Assembly (NCBI GenBank): GCA_016874975.1
Contig: VGSQ01000004.1
Span: 1-61,641 of the forward strand
DNA from: Deltaproteobacteria bacterium
Lineage (GTDB): Bacteria > Desulfobacterota > Desulfobaccia > Desulfobaccales > 0-14-0-80-60-11
Length of the DNA: 61,641 nt
Direction: 5' to 3'
A program made the translations under genes and the position numbers. The notes under the pieces were generated by a model that was not told the origin of the DNA, did not search any database, and saw only the letters and a list, made by a program, of their open reading frames with translations. Below are positions 49,279 to 58,831 of the stretch, in pieces; the stretch's first letter is position 1, and every line of letters starts with the position of its first letter.

Positions 49279-49934
49279 CGTTCCCCCCTTGATTAAAAGA
49301 TGTGGTTCCCTTTTCTCCTTTCCTGCAAGTCCTTAAGGTGCAGGGATAATTTGGTTTTTAGACCACCTCCTTTGCCATCCTGGTCTAATCCGAGGCCATA
49401 TTAAATTGGCCGTTCCTTTTTGTCAATAAAAATTTCAAAAAAATTTTCCCTTGCCAAGCTTCTTTAAACCTTTCTCTGCAGCCTTGTCGACCTCTGGCGG
49501 ATTGAACTTTAAGGTATTTTCGGCGCGCCGGCAACCGCACCTCACTCCGGCCTCAGCCGGGGGATTTTAAACTCCCCGGCGCCGCATTCTTCTCAGCGAC
49601 CTTCCGTCCAGGCAGTCGCGCCCAGGCCTGTGGCCCACTCAGACCCCATGAAAAGGCCGGTGGGGCGGGCGTCCCTGCCCGCCGCCAGTCCCCGGCAACG
49701 GTGCGCGGTGCGCACCCTGCGGAACTGCTCCCGGCGCCATTCCTGCTGTCACCCCGTTCCGAAGCAGGAGCTTCGGGTGCACTAGCGTTCCCAAGCGGGA
49801 GCTTGGGAACGAGGGTTATTTCCAAACCTCGTCCCTCTCCGACTTTTGAGGGTGATGATAAGCCCCGCACCAGGGGAAGTTAAGGAGCAACGGGCAAGAC
49901 CGCCCGCGCACATTTCCCCTCGTCGGGGCGTAAA

Positions 49935-49990
49935 CCCAAATCCCAAAACCCAGAACCCAAAACCCAAAACCCAGAACCCAAAACCCAAAA
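49935..49990. repeat. Telomere-like heptamer tandem repeat (8 x CCCAAAA/CCCAGAA/CCCAAAT)
   Basis: Units at 49935, 49942, 49949, 49956, 49963, 49970, 49977, 49984, then CCCACCCC. Confidence 0.92.
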
Positions 49991-50030
49991 CCCACCCCTG
50001 ACCCCTGACACCTGACCCCTGAAACCTCCC

Positions 50031-51854
50031 TCACAGGGGCCCGTGGATGATGTCCCAGAGGAAGGCCACCAGGCCCGCCAGGAGCATGTTCCCCTCCACC
50101 AGGCTTTCCAACAGCAAGCCCGATTCCTTGAAAACGTATCGGTAAAGGCAGAGGTAGCCCAACGCGTAAAGCCCGCAGAGCCCCAGGGCGTAACCCAGGG
50201 AAGGGATGAGGTGCAGCCGGGCGGCGACCAGGAGCATGGCCACCAGGCCCACGGCCCCCGAGGAGAGCACTCTGAGGGCGCCGCGCCGCCCCCAGGCGAT
50301 GGCCAGGGTCTCTTTGCCGACGATGCGGTCCCCTTCGATGGCCAGGATCTCAAAGAGGCCGGTGCGGATAAAGACCAGGCCGGCCACGAAGAAGAAAGCC
50401 ACCGCGGTGGCCCCGGTGACCTCCTGTTCCGAGCAGACCACGGGAATGAGGGCGGCCAACACCCCCCAGGCCAAGGCGGTGAAGACGCTTTTGGAGCCGG
50501 GGATTTCCTTGAGCCGGGCGATACGGGTGACGGCGGCCAGTTTTTCCGGGATGATCTTGAGGTTGTAGACCAGCCCCAGGCCGCTCATGGCCAGAATAAA
50601 GGCGAAGGCCACCAGCCCCAGGTAAAGTCCCAACGCCAGCGCCGCCAAGGCCGACAGGGCGCCGCTCACCAGCAGAAAGAGCCGGTGGCGCCCGTAAAAC
50701 ATGGACTGCACCGGATCGTTGAGCCGGGAGGCCTCATCCGTGAAGTGGTTGAGCAGGTGCATGGCGTACACGTAGAAAAAGGCCACGAAAAAATAGGCCC
50801 AGTCGGGCTCCACCTTTTGCAGGAGCGAGGAGGTGTAGCTGAGGCAGCCGGCGCCCAGGGCCACGTAAAGGTTGGACTTCAGGATGAAGCGCCAGATGCG
50901 GTAGAGGTATTGCACCAGGGAGCCGGGCCGGAAGGCCCAGGCGTGCTTCAGGGTGGTGACCACGTTGCTGATGAGCCAATGGGGGGTGGAGGCCCCGGCG
51001 GTCACCCCCACCACCTGGTAGCGGCTCATCTCCTTGAGGTCCAGTTCCTGCTCCGTCTCCACATGGTAGGTGGGCACGCCCGTGGCCCGGGAGATCTCCA
51101 CCAGGCGCTGGGTGTTGCCGCTGTTGCGGCCGCCCACCACCACCATGGCCTCCACCTGCCGGGCCATCTCCTGCACCTCGGCCTGGCGGCTGGCGGTGGC
51201 GTCGCAGATGGTGTTGTAGATCCTGGCGTTGGTAAACCGCTCTTTGACGGCGTCCACCACTTTGTTGAACTGGCTCTCGCTCTGGGTGGTCTGAGCCACC
51301 ACGATGACGTCCTGAATGTCCGGAACCGCGGCCACGTCCCCAGGGGAAGAGACCACGTAGCCCCGGCCTTCGGTGTAGCCCAAAAGTCCCCTCACCTCGG
51401 GGTGGTCCTCGTCGCCCACGATGAGGGTGGCATGGTCCTGGCGGGCCCAACGCCGGATGATGGCCTGCACCCGGGCCACCTTGGGACAGGTGGCGTCGAT
51501 GATGTCGCCCTGGGTGGTCTCCAGGACCGCCCGCTCCTGGGGCGGGATGCCGTGGGCCCGGATCAGCACCAGACCCGGGGGCGCCTCCTCCCCGGGCCCG
51601 AGCACCCGGATGCCGCGCTCCTCCAGGAGTTGGAGCACCTGGGGATTGTGAATCAGGGGGCCGTAGGTGTAGATGCGGGTCTTGTTCTGGTTCATGGCCT
51701 GGAGGACCATCTCCATGGCCCGCTTCACTCCCATGCAGAAGCCCGCGGTGCGGGCCAGCACCACCCGGATGGGGGCGTGGCCCCGGGCCCGACCGGCTTC
51801 GGGGGGACTTGCTCTCCCGGCCTCGGCAGGGGAGATGTCGGCCTTGTCTGCCAT
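50031..51854 (-). CDS. ispH: Fusion: 4-hydroxy-3-methylbut-2-enyl diphosphate reductase (IspH) + UbiA-like prenyltransferase membrane domain
   Basis: IspH Cys sites GFCMGVKRAM, DATCPKVARVQ, NTICDATASRQ and AHGIPP; then hydrophobic domain with NHFTDEASRLNDP and IEGDRIVGKETLAIAWG. Confidence 0.92.
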   Translation of the reverse strand: MADKADISPAEAGRASPPEAGRARGHAPIRVVLARTAGFCMGVKRAMEMVLQAMNQNKTRIYTYGPLIHNPQVLQLLEERGIRVLGPGEEAPPGLVLIRAHGIPPQERAVLETTQGDIIDATCPKVARVQAIIRRWARQDHATLIVGDEDHPEVRGLLGYTEGRGYVVSSPGDVAAVPDIQDVIVVAQTTQSESQFNKVVDAVKERFTNARIYNTICDATASRQAEVQEMARQVEAMVVVGGRNSGNTQRLVEISRATGVPTYHVETEQELDLKEMSRYQVVGVTAGASTPHWLISNVVTTLKHAWAFRPGSLVQYLYRIWRFILKSNLYVALGAGCLSYTSSLLQKVEPDWAYFFVAFFYVYAMHLLNHFTDEASRLNDPVQSMFYGRHRLFLLVSGALSALAALALGLYLGLVAFAFILAMSGLGLVYNLKIIPEKLAAVTRIARLKEIPGSKSVFTALAWGVLAALIPVVCSEQEVTGATAVAFFFVAGLVFIRTGLFEILAIEGDRIVGKETLAIAWGRRGALRVLSSGAVGLVAMLLVAARLHLIPSLGYALGLCGLYALGYLCLYRYVFKESGLLLESLVEGNMLLAGLVAFLWDIIHGPL

Positions 51855-52016
51855 GATTTACCTGAAAATTTCTACGCAGGCTGAAGTCTGCGGCTACCAA
51901 AGATTGCCCTTTGACTGCAATGCGGCGTTACATCTCCAAAGAATACATACCAAACGTCAGGTTCATCACGGTGGCAAAGGCCTCAGGAACATCGCCGTAT
52001 CGGCGCACCTCGTGAT

Positions 52017-53066
52017 TCAAGGCCGCCGCTCCTGCCGCAGCCGCCGGGCCAGGTGGCGAGCCACCAGCTCCCGGCCCGCATCGGTGAGGTGGATGCCGTC
52101 CGACTGGTAGGTCGGCTCGGTCCGGGTGCACAAAATATTCTGAAAATCCACAAAATAGGGTTTGCGCCGCAACTCCCCGGAAAGGGCCCGGTACGTCACC
52201 CGGAAGTTGTGGATGAGGGAAAAATGCTTTCCTATTATCATATATTCCTTTTCCTGTTTTTTCACGCCCTCATCCACCCTGCCGTCCTCCACCCACCACA
52301 TGGGCTGCCAGACCAGGAGAAACCGGGCCCCGAAACCCTCGGCCAGGCGGTGCAGGTAGTCGTAGCGGCGCACCGCGCTCTGCACAAATTCCGCCAGGAC
52401 CCGGTCCCCCTCCTCGATGGGAATGACCCCCTGGCGCACCTTGTCGTAGAAATCCCGGGTGTAGGAGGCGTACAGGGCGGCGTTCAGGGGCTTGAGCAGG
52501 CCGAAAAAGCTGCCGTGGTAGCTCTCGATGAGGGCCCGCACCTGGCGGTAGCCGTGGTGGGCGTCGGGGGTGCGGTACTGGGCGAAGTAGGTGCAGTCGT
52601 TGGCCCCGTCATAAAAAATGATCGCCGCCGGAGACGGCTGCTTCTCAATGAGCAGCTTTTGCAGGTACTTGGCCTCCATGAGGGAGTTGAAGCCGTCCAC
52701 CCCGAAGTTCCAGACCACCGCCGGCAAGCGGGGCTCTTCCTGGTTCAGCATCCGGGCCAGATAGCTGGGGATGGTGCGCTCGTCGAAATCGGTGACGCCC
52801 CGCACCGTGGAGCCGCCCATCATCCAGATATGGCGATGGGTGTTGGGGTCCGGCGAGGCGGGATTGTTCGCCGTGGGCCGCACCCCGGCGCCGGTCAGGT
52901 AGAGGGCGTAAGGGTCGTAGCGCACCGCCTCCCCCTCCCAGAACTGGCCGTAGAGGTAATAGGTGCTCAGGACGACGATGAGGAAGCACAGCACCTCCAG
53001 ACACACCAGGGCGGCCACCCCCCACAGAACCACCTTGAGCAGCCGGCGCCACCAGCGTTTGATCAT
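52017..53066 (-). CDS. Membrane-anchored SGNH-hydrolase-like protein
   Basis: N-terminal TM; IWMMGGSTVRG; IIFYDGANDCTYFAQYR; DGIHLTDAGRELVARHLARRL. Confidence 0.78.
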   Translation of the reverse strand: MIKRWWRRLLKVVLWGVAALVCLEVLCFLIVVLSTYYLYGQFWEGEAVRYDPYALYLTGAGVRPTANNPASPDPNTHRHIWMMGGSTVRGVTDFDERTIPSYLARMLNQEEPRLPAVVWNFGVDGFNSLMEAKYLQKLLIEKQPSPAAIIFYDGANDCTYFAQYRTPDAHHGYRQVRALIESYHGSFFGLLKPLNAALYASYTRDFYDKVRQGVIPIEEGDRVLAEFVQSAVRRYDYLHRLAEGFGARFLLVWQPMWWVEDGRVDEGVKKQEKEYMIIGKHFSLIHNFRVTYRALSGELRRKPYFVDFQNILCTRTEPTYQSDGIHLTDAGRELVARHLARRLRQERRP

Positions 53067-53247
53067 GCGTTCAACTCCGATGTCGTTGTGGTGGGGGTAG
53101 GGACGGGGGAGCGGCGGCCCCTGTGGCACGGGCATCCTGCCCGTGATTATCTCCTCCCACGCCCCCCTCCCAACCAGGCCTGTCCGGTAAGGATTTTGCA
53201 CGAAGGCGGTTTTTATGCCCCCTCCCCACGGTGGGAGGGGGTTGGGG

Positions 53248-53457
53248 CATTGGCGCTAACTTAAGCAAGCAGTGGGTATGCCAAGGGTAACCTGTTGAAC
53301 AGTCAAGATAAATCCCCCCTTACCCCCCTTTGCCAAAGGGGAGAATGAGCAGTCGGTGACCCGAAGTCCCCCTTTGGAAAAGGGGGATTTATGGGGATTT
53401 TAAGTAAAATCGGTATGTTATGATGTAAACTGGTTTTTTCTTAAGTTAGCGCCAATG
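53248..53457 (-). mobile_element. 210-bp MITE, copy 2 (inverted relative to copy 1)
   Basis: Same perfect 18-bp TIRs; 11-bp TSD GGGGGTTGGGG at 53237-53247 and 53458-53468; about 7 mismatches over 210 positions versus the reverse complement of copy 1, ungapped by eye. Confidence 0.92.
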
Positions 53458-53550
53458 GGGGGTTGGGGGGAGGGGGGCGAATGAGACAAGTCATCGTCAT
53501 TACAGATAATTTCGCCACCCCCTCCCCAGCCCTCCCCCATCAAGGGGGAC

Positions 53551-53690
53551 CGAGTCTGAGATGAAGGCTCTTCCCTGTCCGGAGGCCTTTTTGATATGCG
53601 CCTCCTTTTATCTTAAGGCCGAAACATCAAGGCTGGAAGGCAATATCCTGGTCAGAGATGCCTTGTAAGCAAAAATCGTGCCGGACAGCC
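53551..53690 (+). repeat. Copy 2 of the dispersed repeat at 11611-11745
   Basis: Shared aggctcttcc.tgtccggaggcctttttg..cgcctcctttt..gaaacatcaaggctggaaggc..tgtaagcaaaaa.cgtgccggacag. Confidence 0.7.
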
Positions 53691-54034
53691 CTGTCCTTGC
53701 CCCCCCTTTGGAAAAGGCGGGATACGTGCCGGACAACCCAAAGTCCTCCTTTGAAAAAAAGGGGGGTGAGGAGGATATCACCTAAGATAAAGATGCTATA
53801 ATGGCAACCGATCTTCTGACAGGTCAGTTCCGTAGGGTGCGCACCGCGCACCATTGCCGGGGCTGGAGGCGGTCAGAGACGCCCGACCCACCGGCCTTTT
53901 CATGGGTTACGGGTAGGCCAAAGGTCTAGGCGCGACTATTATGGGGGCTAAGGGGTTGGGAGAGGGGTCGGGGTCCCTTCGCCCCGGCAAACTTGCAGAA
54001 CAGCATTTGCTCATCCGCGGAGGAGCCGCCCGGG

Positions 54035-54865
54035 ATGCGCCTCCTTTTTGTCACGGACCTGCACGGCAGCATCAGGAAATATGAGATCCTCCTGAAGGAG
54101 GCCCGGGCCGTCCGGGCCCAGGTGGTGGTGAACGGCGGCGACATGCTGCCCACCGAGGGAGACCTCTTCCGCCAGGGCGACTTCATCCGCACCTTCCTGG
54201 CCCGCCATTTCGAGGCTTACGACCACGCCGGCATCCACTACCTCTGCTTCCTGGGCAACGACGACCTGCGCATCTTTGACGGCCTGCTGGCGGAGACTGC
54301 GGCCCGCTGCGGCTACGTGCATGTCCTGGCGCAGCGCTGGCTGTCCCTGGGCGCCTTTGAGTTCATCGGCATGAATTGGGTGGCGGATTATCCCTTCCGC
54401 CTCAAGGACCGCTGCCGCCGGGACACGGAGAGCTTCCGCTTCCCGCCGCAGTACGGCTCGGCCCTGGTGTCCACGGCCCGGGGCTGGAAGGAAATCCCCG
54501 ATTGGTTCGGGTACGCTGCCCAATTGCCCAGTCTGGCGGAGGAGTTGGAGAACCTGCCCCAGCCCCGCCGCTGGCAGGACACCGTCTGCATCATGCACAT
54601 GCCGCCGGCCCATTTGGGGCTGGACGTCTGCCAGGACGGCCGCCGGGTGGGTTCCCAGGCCATCCACGACTACCTGAAAGCCCATCAACCCTTGCTCTCC
54701 CTGCACGGGCACATCCACGAATCGCCCCGGATGTCCGGACACTGGCAGGCCTGGCTGGGGAAGACCCTGTGCCTGCAGCCGGGCCAGGGCGCGGGGCTCA
54801 CCTATGTGGCCGTGGACCTGGCCACCCGGGAGTGCCGGCGGTTCGTGCTCCCTAACGTGCGCTGA
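54035..54865 (+). CDS. Metallophosphoesterase
   Basis: MRLLFVTDLHGSIRKYE..VVNGGDMLP..CFLGNDDLRIF..CIMHMPPAHLGLD..LSLHGHIHESP. Confidence 0.92.
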   Translation: MRLLFVTDLHGSIRKYEILLKEARAVRAQVVVNGGDMLPTEGDLFRQGDFIRTFLARHFEAYDHAGIHYLCFLGNDDLRIFDGLLAETAARCGYVHVLAQRWLSLGAFEFIGMNWVADYPFRLKDRCRRDTESFRFPPQYGSALVSTARGWKEIPDWFGYAAQLPSLAEELENLPQPRRWQDTVCIMHMPPAHLGLDVCQDGRRVGSQAIHDYLKAHQPLLSLHGHIHESPRMSGHWQAWLGKTLCLQPGQGAGLTYVAVDLATRECRRFVLPNVR

Positions 54866-54871
54866 CCGGAT

Positions 54872-55252
54872 TTATTTCTTCACATAGGCGCCGTCCACCG
54901 CCGCGGCGGCGCCCATGTAGTAGCGGCAGGTCTCGTCGCCGCCGGAGAGCACCGCCTTCCTGAGGTCCGGGTAAAACTTGAGCACCAGGCGGCAGCCCTC
55001 CTCCCCCTCATATACACCCACGTCGTTCTCCAGCCGGACCTTGCCTTCGATTTCCGCGGTGTGCTGCGTGGCGCGGGCCACCGTGTGCACCTTGAAGGCA
55101 ATCTCCCCGCCGGCCAGCTCCTGCACCGTGAGGGTCCCGGACAGCCCCTTTCTCTGGAGGTGATAAGTTCCCGCCACCTGCGCCTGCGCCAGCGCAGCCG
55201 TCCACAGGATGGCCAACAGCGTCACCAGCCACGCACGCATCATGGTCCGCAT
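54872..55252 (-). CDS. Secreted hypothetical protein
   Basis: Signal peptide; AGTYHLQRKGLSGTLTVQELAGGEIAFKVHTV; 126 aa. Confidence 0.7.
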   Translation of the reverse strand: MRTMMRAWLVTLLAILWTAALAQAQVAGTYHLQRKGLSGTLTVQELAGGEIAFKVHTVARATQHTAEIEGKVRLENDVGVYEGEEGCRLVLKFYPDLRKAVLSGGDETCRYYMGAAAAVDGAYVKK

Positions 55253-55900
55253 GGCCAGATCTCCTTCGGGATGGATCTTGGCCCGGCATCCTATACCGTT
55301 TTCACATTGACCTGCAACGAATCTCCTAATCGGATCCTAACGTAGGGGCGGGTTTCAAACCCGCCCCTACAAAAGGTTTTTCATGCCCGGGGGTGGCCCC
55401 GTTGGGGCCATGAGCATTTCAAGACAGTTACTCATGAGCCTGCGGCTCACCCGCAAAGCATGAAAAGTTCTCCCCCTCACCCTGCCCCTCTACCCCGGGG
55501 GGCTGAGCATTACCCACAAGTCCCAGGGAAGGGATGAGGAGCAGCGAAAACCTCGTTCCCAAGGTCCTGCTTGGGAACGCAATGCGCCCGAAGCTCCTGC
55601 TTCGGGCGGTTGTCCTAGGGCGCGCCGCGCACGCCGGGGCCGGCGGCCGCGGGCCGCCCTATCACCTGCCCTTCAGGCGTTTTTTATGTCCGGTGCGCCG
55701 GGCGCAGCCTAAAGGCTGCGGCTACCAAAAGAACCATGCGGCAGGGCGGGCTCTGCCCGGCGCCACCCCCTGACAAGGGGGCGCAGTGCGCACCCTGGGC
55801 GACTTGTGGATAATGATAAACCCATCGGGGGGAGAGGGGGGACCGGTGGCACAGGCTTTCCAGCCTGTGGCCCCCCCGGGCCCCCTCCCGACATTTCTTG

Positions 55901-58705
55901 TTACAGCGCCTTGGAGACCGCGACGCCGCCCTTCTTGTCCTTGATATTGGCGTGGGCTGCAGCCATGCGGGCGATGGGGATGCGCATGGGCGAGCAGGAC
56001 ACGTAGTTGAGCCCGATCTTGTGGCAGAACTCAATGGCCTGGGGTTGGCCGCCGTGTTCGCCGCAGATGCCGATCTTCAGGTCGGGGCGGACCTTCCGTC
56101 CTTCCGCCACGGCGTGCTTCATGAGCCAGCCCACCCCCATTTCGTCCAGAATCTCGAAGGGGTTGTGCCGCAGGATGCCTTCCGTGTTGTAGATGGGCAG
56201 GAACTTGTTCTCCGCGTCCTCCCGGGAGAAGGAGAAGGTGCCCTGGGTGAGGTCATTGGTGCCGAAGGAGAAAAATTCCGCCTCCGTAGCGATGCGCGCC
56301 GCCCGGACGCAGGCCCGGGCGATTTCCACCATGGTGCCGAATTTGTAATTGATTTTGACGTTGTAACGCTTCTCCACCTCTTTGTGGATTTTCTCCACCC
56401 GGGGTTTGACCCAGACCAGTTCCTGCACGGTGCAGACGTTGGGGATCATGATTTCCGGTCGGGCGTCGATCTTTTCCCGGAGGGCCAGGGCCGCGGCCTC
56501 AAAGATGGCCTGGATCTGCATGTCATAAATTTCCGGGAAGGAGATGCCACAGCGCACGCCCCGGTTGCCCAGCATGGGGTTGTATTCGTGCAGCACCCTG
56601 ACCCGGCGCAACACCTTTTCCTTCTGTTTGAGGAGCTTCTGGTCCAGCCCCTTGGCCCGGAAGTCACTGAATTCCCGGGTGACCGATTCGATACTGGGCA
56701 GTTGTTTGTACAGCTCCGGGTCCAGCATGGCCACGGTGCCGGGGATCTGCTCCAGGGCGTACATGATCTGGCTGAATTCCCGCAGCCGGTTGACGTCGCT
56801 GATCAACTCCTCGATGGTGGGCAGGAACTCGTGCAGCGGGGGGTCCAGCAGCCGGATGGTGACCGGCAGCCCCTCCATGGCCCGGAAGATTTCCACGAAG
56901 TCGGCGCGCTGCATGGGCAGGAGCTTGCTGGCCCAATGTTTACGCTCCTCGGGGCTGTCGGCCAGGATCATGTTGCGTATCAGGGGCAGGCGGTCGGCCT
57001 CGTTGAACATGCGCTCGGTGCGGCACAGGCCGATGCCCTGGGCGCCGTGCTGGCGGGCCTTCTGGGCCATGTCCGGGGTGTCGGCGTTGGCCCAGACTTC
57101 GATCTTGGCGTACTTGTCGGCCCACTCCATCAGGGTCTTCAGGTCCTTGGGGAGCTCCGGATCCAGCATCGGCACCGAGCCCACATACACTGCGCCGGCG
57201 GTGCCGTCGATGGTGACGATGTCCCCTTCCTTGAGGACCACGCTGCCCACCCGGGCTTCCTTGAGGTCATAATTGATATCCAGGCCTTCCGCCCCGGAGA
57301 CGCAGGGTTTGCCCATGCCCCGGGCGACCACCGCGGCGTGGGAGGTCTTGCCTCCCCGGCTGGTGAGGATGCCCTGGGCCGCAAAAAAGCCATGGATGTC
57401 CTCGGGTTTGGTCTCCACCCGGGTGAGGATGATCTTTTCCCCGGCGCTGCCCATGTGTTCGGCCCGGTCGGCGTCGAAGACCACTTTGCCCGTGGCCGCG
57501 CCGGGTGAGGCCGAGATGCCCACGGCCAGGGGCTCCTGCTTGAAATCCGGGTCGATGCGGCGGTGCAGGAACTGCTCCAGGAACTCCGCCGGGATGCGCA
57601 AGAGGGCCTCCTCCTCGTTGATCAGGCCCTCCTTCACCAGGTCCACCGAGGTCTTGCACAGGGCCCAGGCATTCATCTTGCCGTTGCGGGTCTGGAGCAT
57701 GTACAGCTTGCCCTTCTCGATGGTGAACTCGAAGTCCTGGACCTCCCGATAATGCTTTTCCAGGATGCTGCGCATCTGCTCCAGTTGTTTGTAGATGGCA
57801 GTCATGTCCGTCTTGAGCTCTTTTAAGGGCCTGGGGGTGCGGATGCCGGCCACCACGTCCTCGCCCTGGGCGTTGATCAGGTAGTCGCCGTAGAGGACGT
57901 TTTTGCCCGTGCCCGGGTCCCGGGTGAAGCCCACGCCGGTGGCCGAATCGGTGCCCATGTTGCCGAAGACCATGGTGCAGATGTTCACTGCGGTGCCGTA
58001 GGCCATGTCCGGGGTGATGTTGAACTGGCGGCGGTAGTCCACCGCCCTCTTCCCGGTCCAGGACTTGAAGACGCCCTCGATGGACAGGAAGAGCTGGGCC
58101 CACACATCCTGGGGAAAGGGCCGGCCGGTGTGTTTCTTGATGATGGCTTTGAACTTGTCCACCACCTCGCTCAAGGCCTGGGCGTTGAGTTCGGTGTCCA
58201 CCGTGGCGTGGTGCTGTTCCTTGACGGCTTCAAAAGCCTCGTCGAATTCGGCGTCGGGCACGCCCAGGCCGATCTTGCCGAAGAGCTGCAGGAAGCGCCG
58301 GTAAGCGTCCTGGGCGAAGCGCTCGTCGCCGGTGAGGGCGGCCAATCCCTTGGCCGTGTCGTCGTTCAGTCCCAGGTTGAGGATGGTGTCCATCATCCCC
58401 GGCATGGACAGGGCGGAGCCGGAGCGCACCGACACCAGCAGGGGGTTGTGGGCGTCGCCGAACCCCTTGCCGGTCTTTTTCTCCAGGGCCTCCATGTACT
58501 CATGCACCTCGTCCATGAGTCCGTCGGGGAAGTGGTTCCCCCCGTCCAGGTACTGCACGTTGGCTTCGGTGGTGATGACGAAACCGGGGGGCACCGGCAG
58601 ACCGATCTGGGTCATGCTGCACAGACCGGCTCCCTTGCCGCCCAAAAGTTTTTTATTGGCGCCGTCACCCTCTTCGAAGGCGTAACAATAGCGCTTCTTC
58701 TCCAT
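55901..58705 (-). CDS. ppdK: Pyruvate, phosphate dikinase
   Basis: LLGGKGAGLCSMTQIGLPVPPGFVITTEA; GGKTSHAAVVARGMGKPCVSGAEG; GICGEHGGQPQAIEFCHKIGLNYVSCSPMRIPIAR. Confidence 0.96.
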   Translation of the reverse strand: MEKKRYCYAFEEGDGANKKLLGGKGAGLCSMTQIGLPVPPGFVITTEANVQYLDGGNHFPDGLMDEVHEYMEALEKKTGKGFGDAHNPLLVSVRSGSALSMPGMMDTILNLGLNDDTAKGLAALTGDERFAQDAYRRFLQLFGKIGLGVPDAEFDEAFEAVKEQHHATVDTELNAQALSEVVDKFKAIIKKHTGRPFPQDVWAQLFLSIEGVFKSWTGKRAVDYRRQFNITPDMAYGTAVNICTMVFGNMGTDSATGVGFTRDPGTGKNVLYGDYLINAQGEDVVAGIRTPRPLKELKTDMTAIYKQLEQMRSILEKHYREVQDFEFTIEKGKLYMLQTRNGKMNAWALCKTSVDLVKEGLINEEEALLRIPAEFLEQFLHRRIDPDFKQEPLAVGISASPGAATGKVVFDADRAEHMGSAGEKIILTRVETKPEDIHGFFAAQGILTSRGGKTSHAAVVARGMGKPCVSGAEGLDINYDLKEARVGSVVLKEGDIVTIDGTAGAVYVGSVPMLDPELPKDLKTLMEWADKYAKIEVWANADTPDMAQKARQHGAQGIGLCRTERMFNEADRLPLIRNMILADSPEERKHWASKLLPMQRADFVEIFRAMEGLPVTIRLLDPPLHEFLPTIEELISDVNRLREFSQIMYALEQIPGTVAMLDPELYKQLPSIESVTREFSDFRAKGLDQKLLKQKEKVLRRVRVLHEYNPMLGNRGVRCGISFPEIYDMQIQAIFEAAALALREKIDARPEIMIPNVCTVQELVWVKPRVEKIHKEVEKRYNVKINYKFGTMVEIARACVRAARIATEAEFFSFGTNDLTQGTFSFSREDAENKFLPIYNTEGILRHNPFEILDEMGVGWLMKHAVAEGRKVRPDLKIGICGEHGGQPQAIEFCHKIGLNYVSCSPMRIPIARMAAAHANIKDKKGGVAVSKAL

Positions 58706-58831
58706 AACAACCGTCTCCTTCCCGGATTTTTCCGTCTTTTTGCGCGGCATAGGCATGCTCCTCTCCGTTTTTAGCGCTATTTGTGAAAAATATCAAAAAG
58801 AAAATGCCTGGCTCGGCGAGAGGTCTCCGTT

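Noticed and set aside
49935-49990. Possible CRISPR array
   Set aside because: 7-bp units without spacers; this is a simple tandem repeat
49782-50034. ORFs encoding GFGFWVLGFGFWVLGFGFW
   Set aside because: Translation of the CCCAAAA heptamer array, not a protein repeat
50043-51884. 613-aa plus-strand ORF opposite ispH-ubiA
   Set aside because: Antisense artefact; the minus-strand protein has clear catalytic motifs
51928-52131. Minus-strand small ORF ending NHEVRRYGDVPEAFATVMNLTFGMYSLEM
   Set aside because: First half overlaps the SGNH gene in another frame; the remaining 30 aa has only a TTG start and no recognised family
53627-53854. Conserved ORF tail ..VRHDFCLQGISDQDIAFQP* shared with 11687-12184
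   Set aside because: Comes from the dispersed nucleotide repeat; no start or coding context in either location
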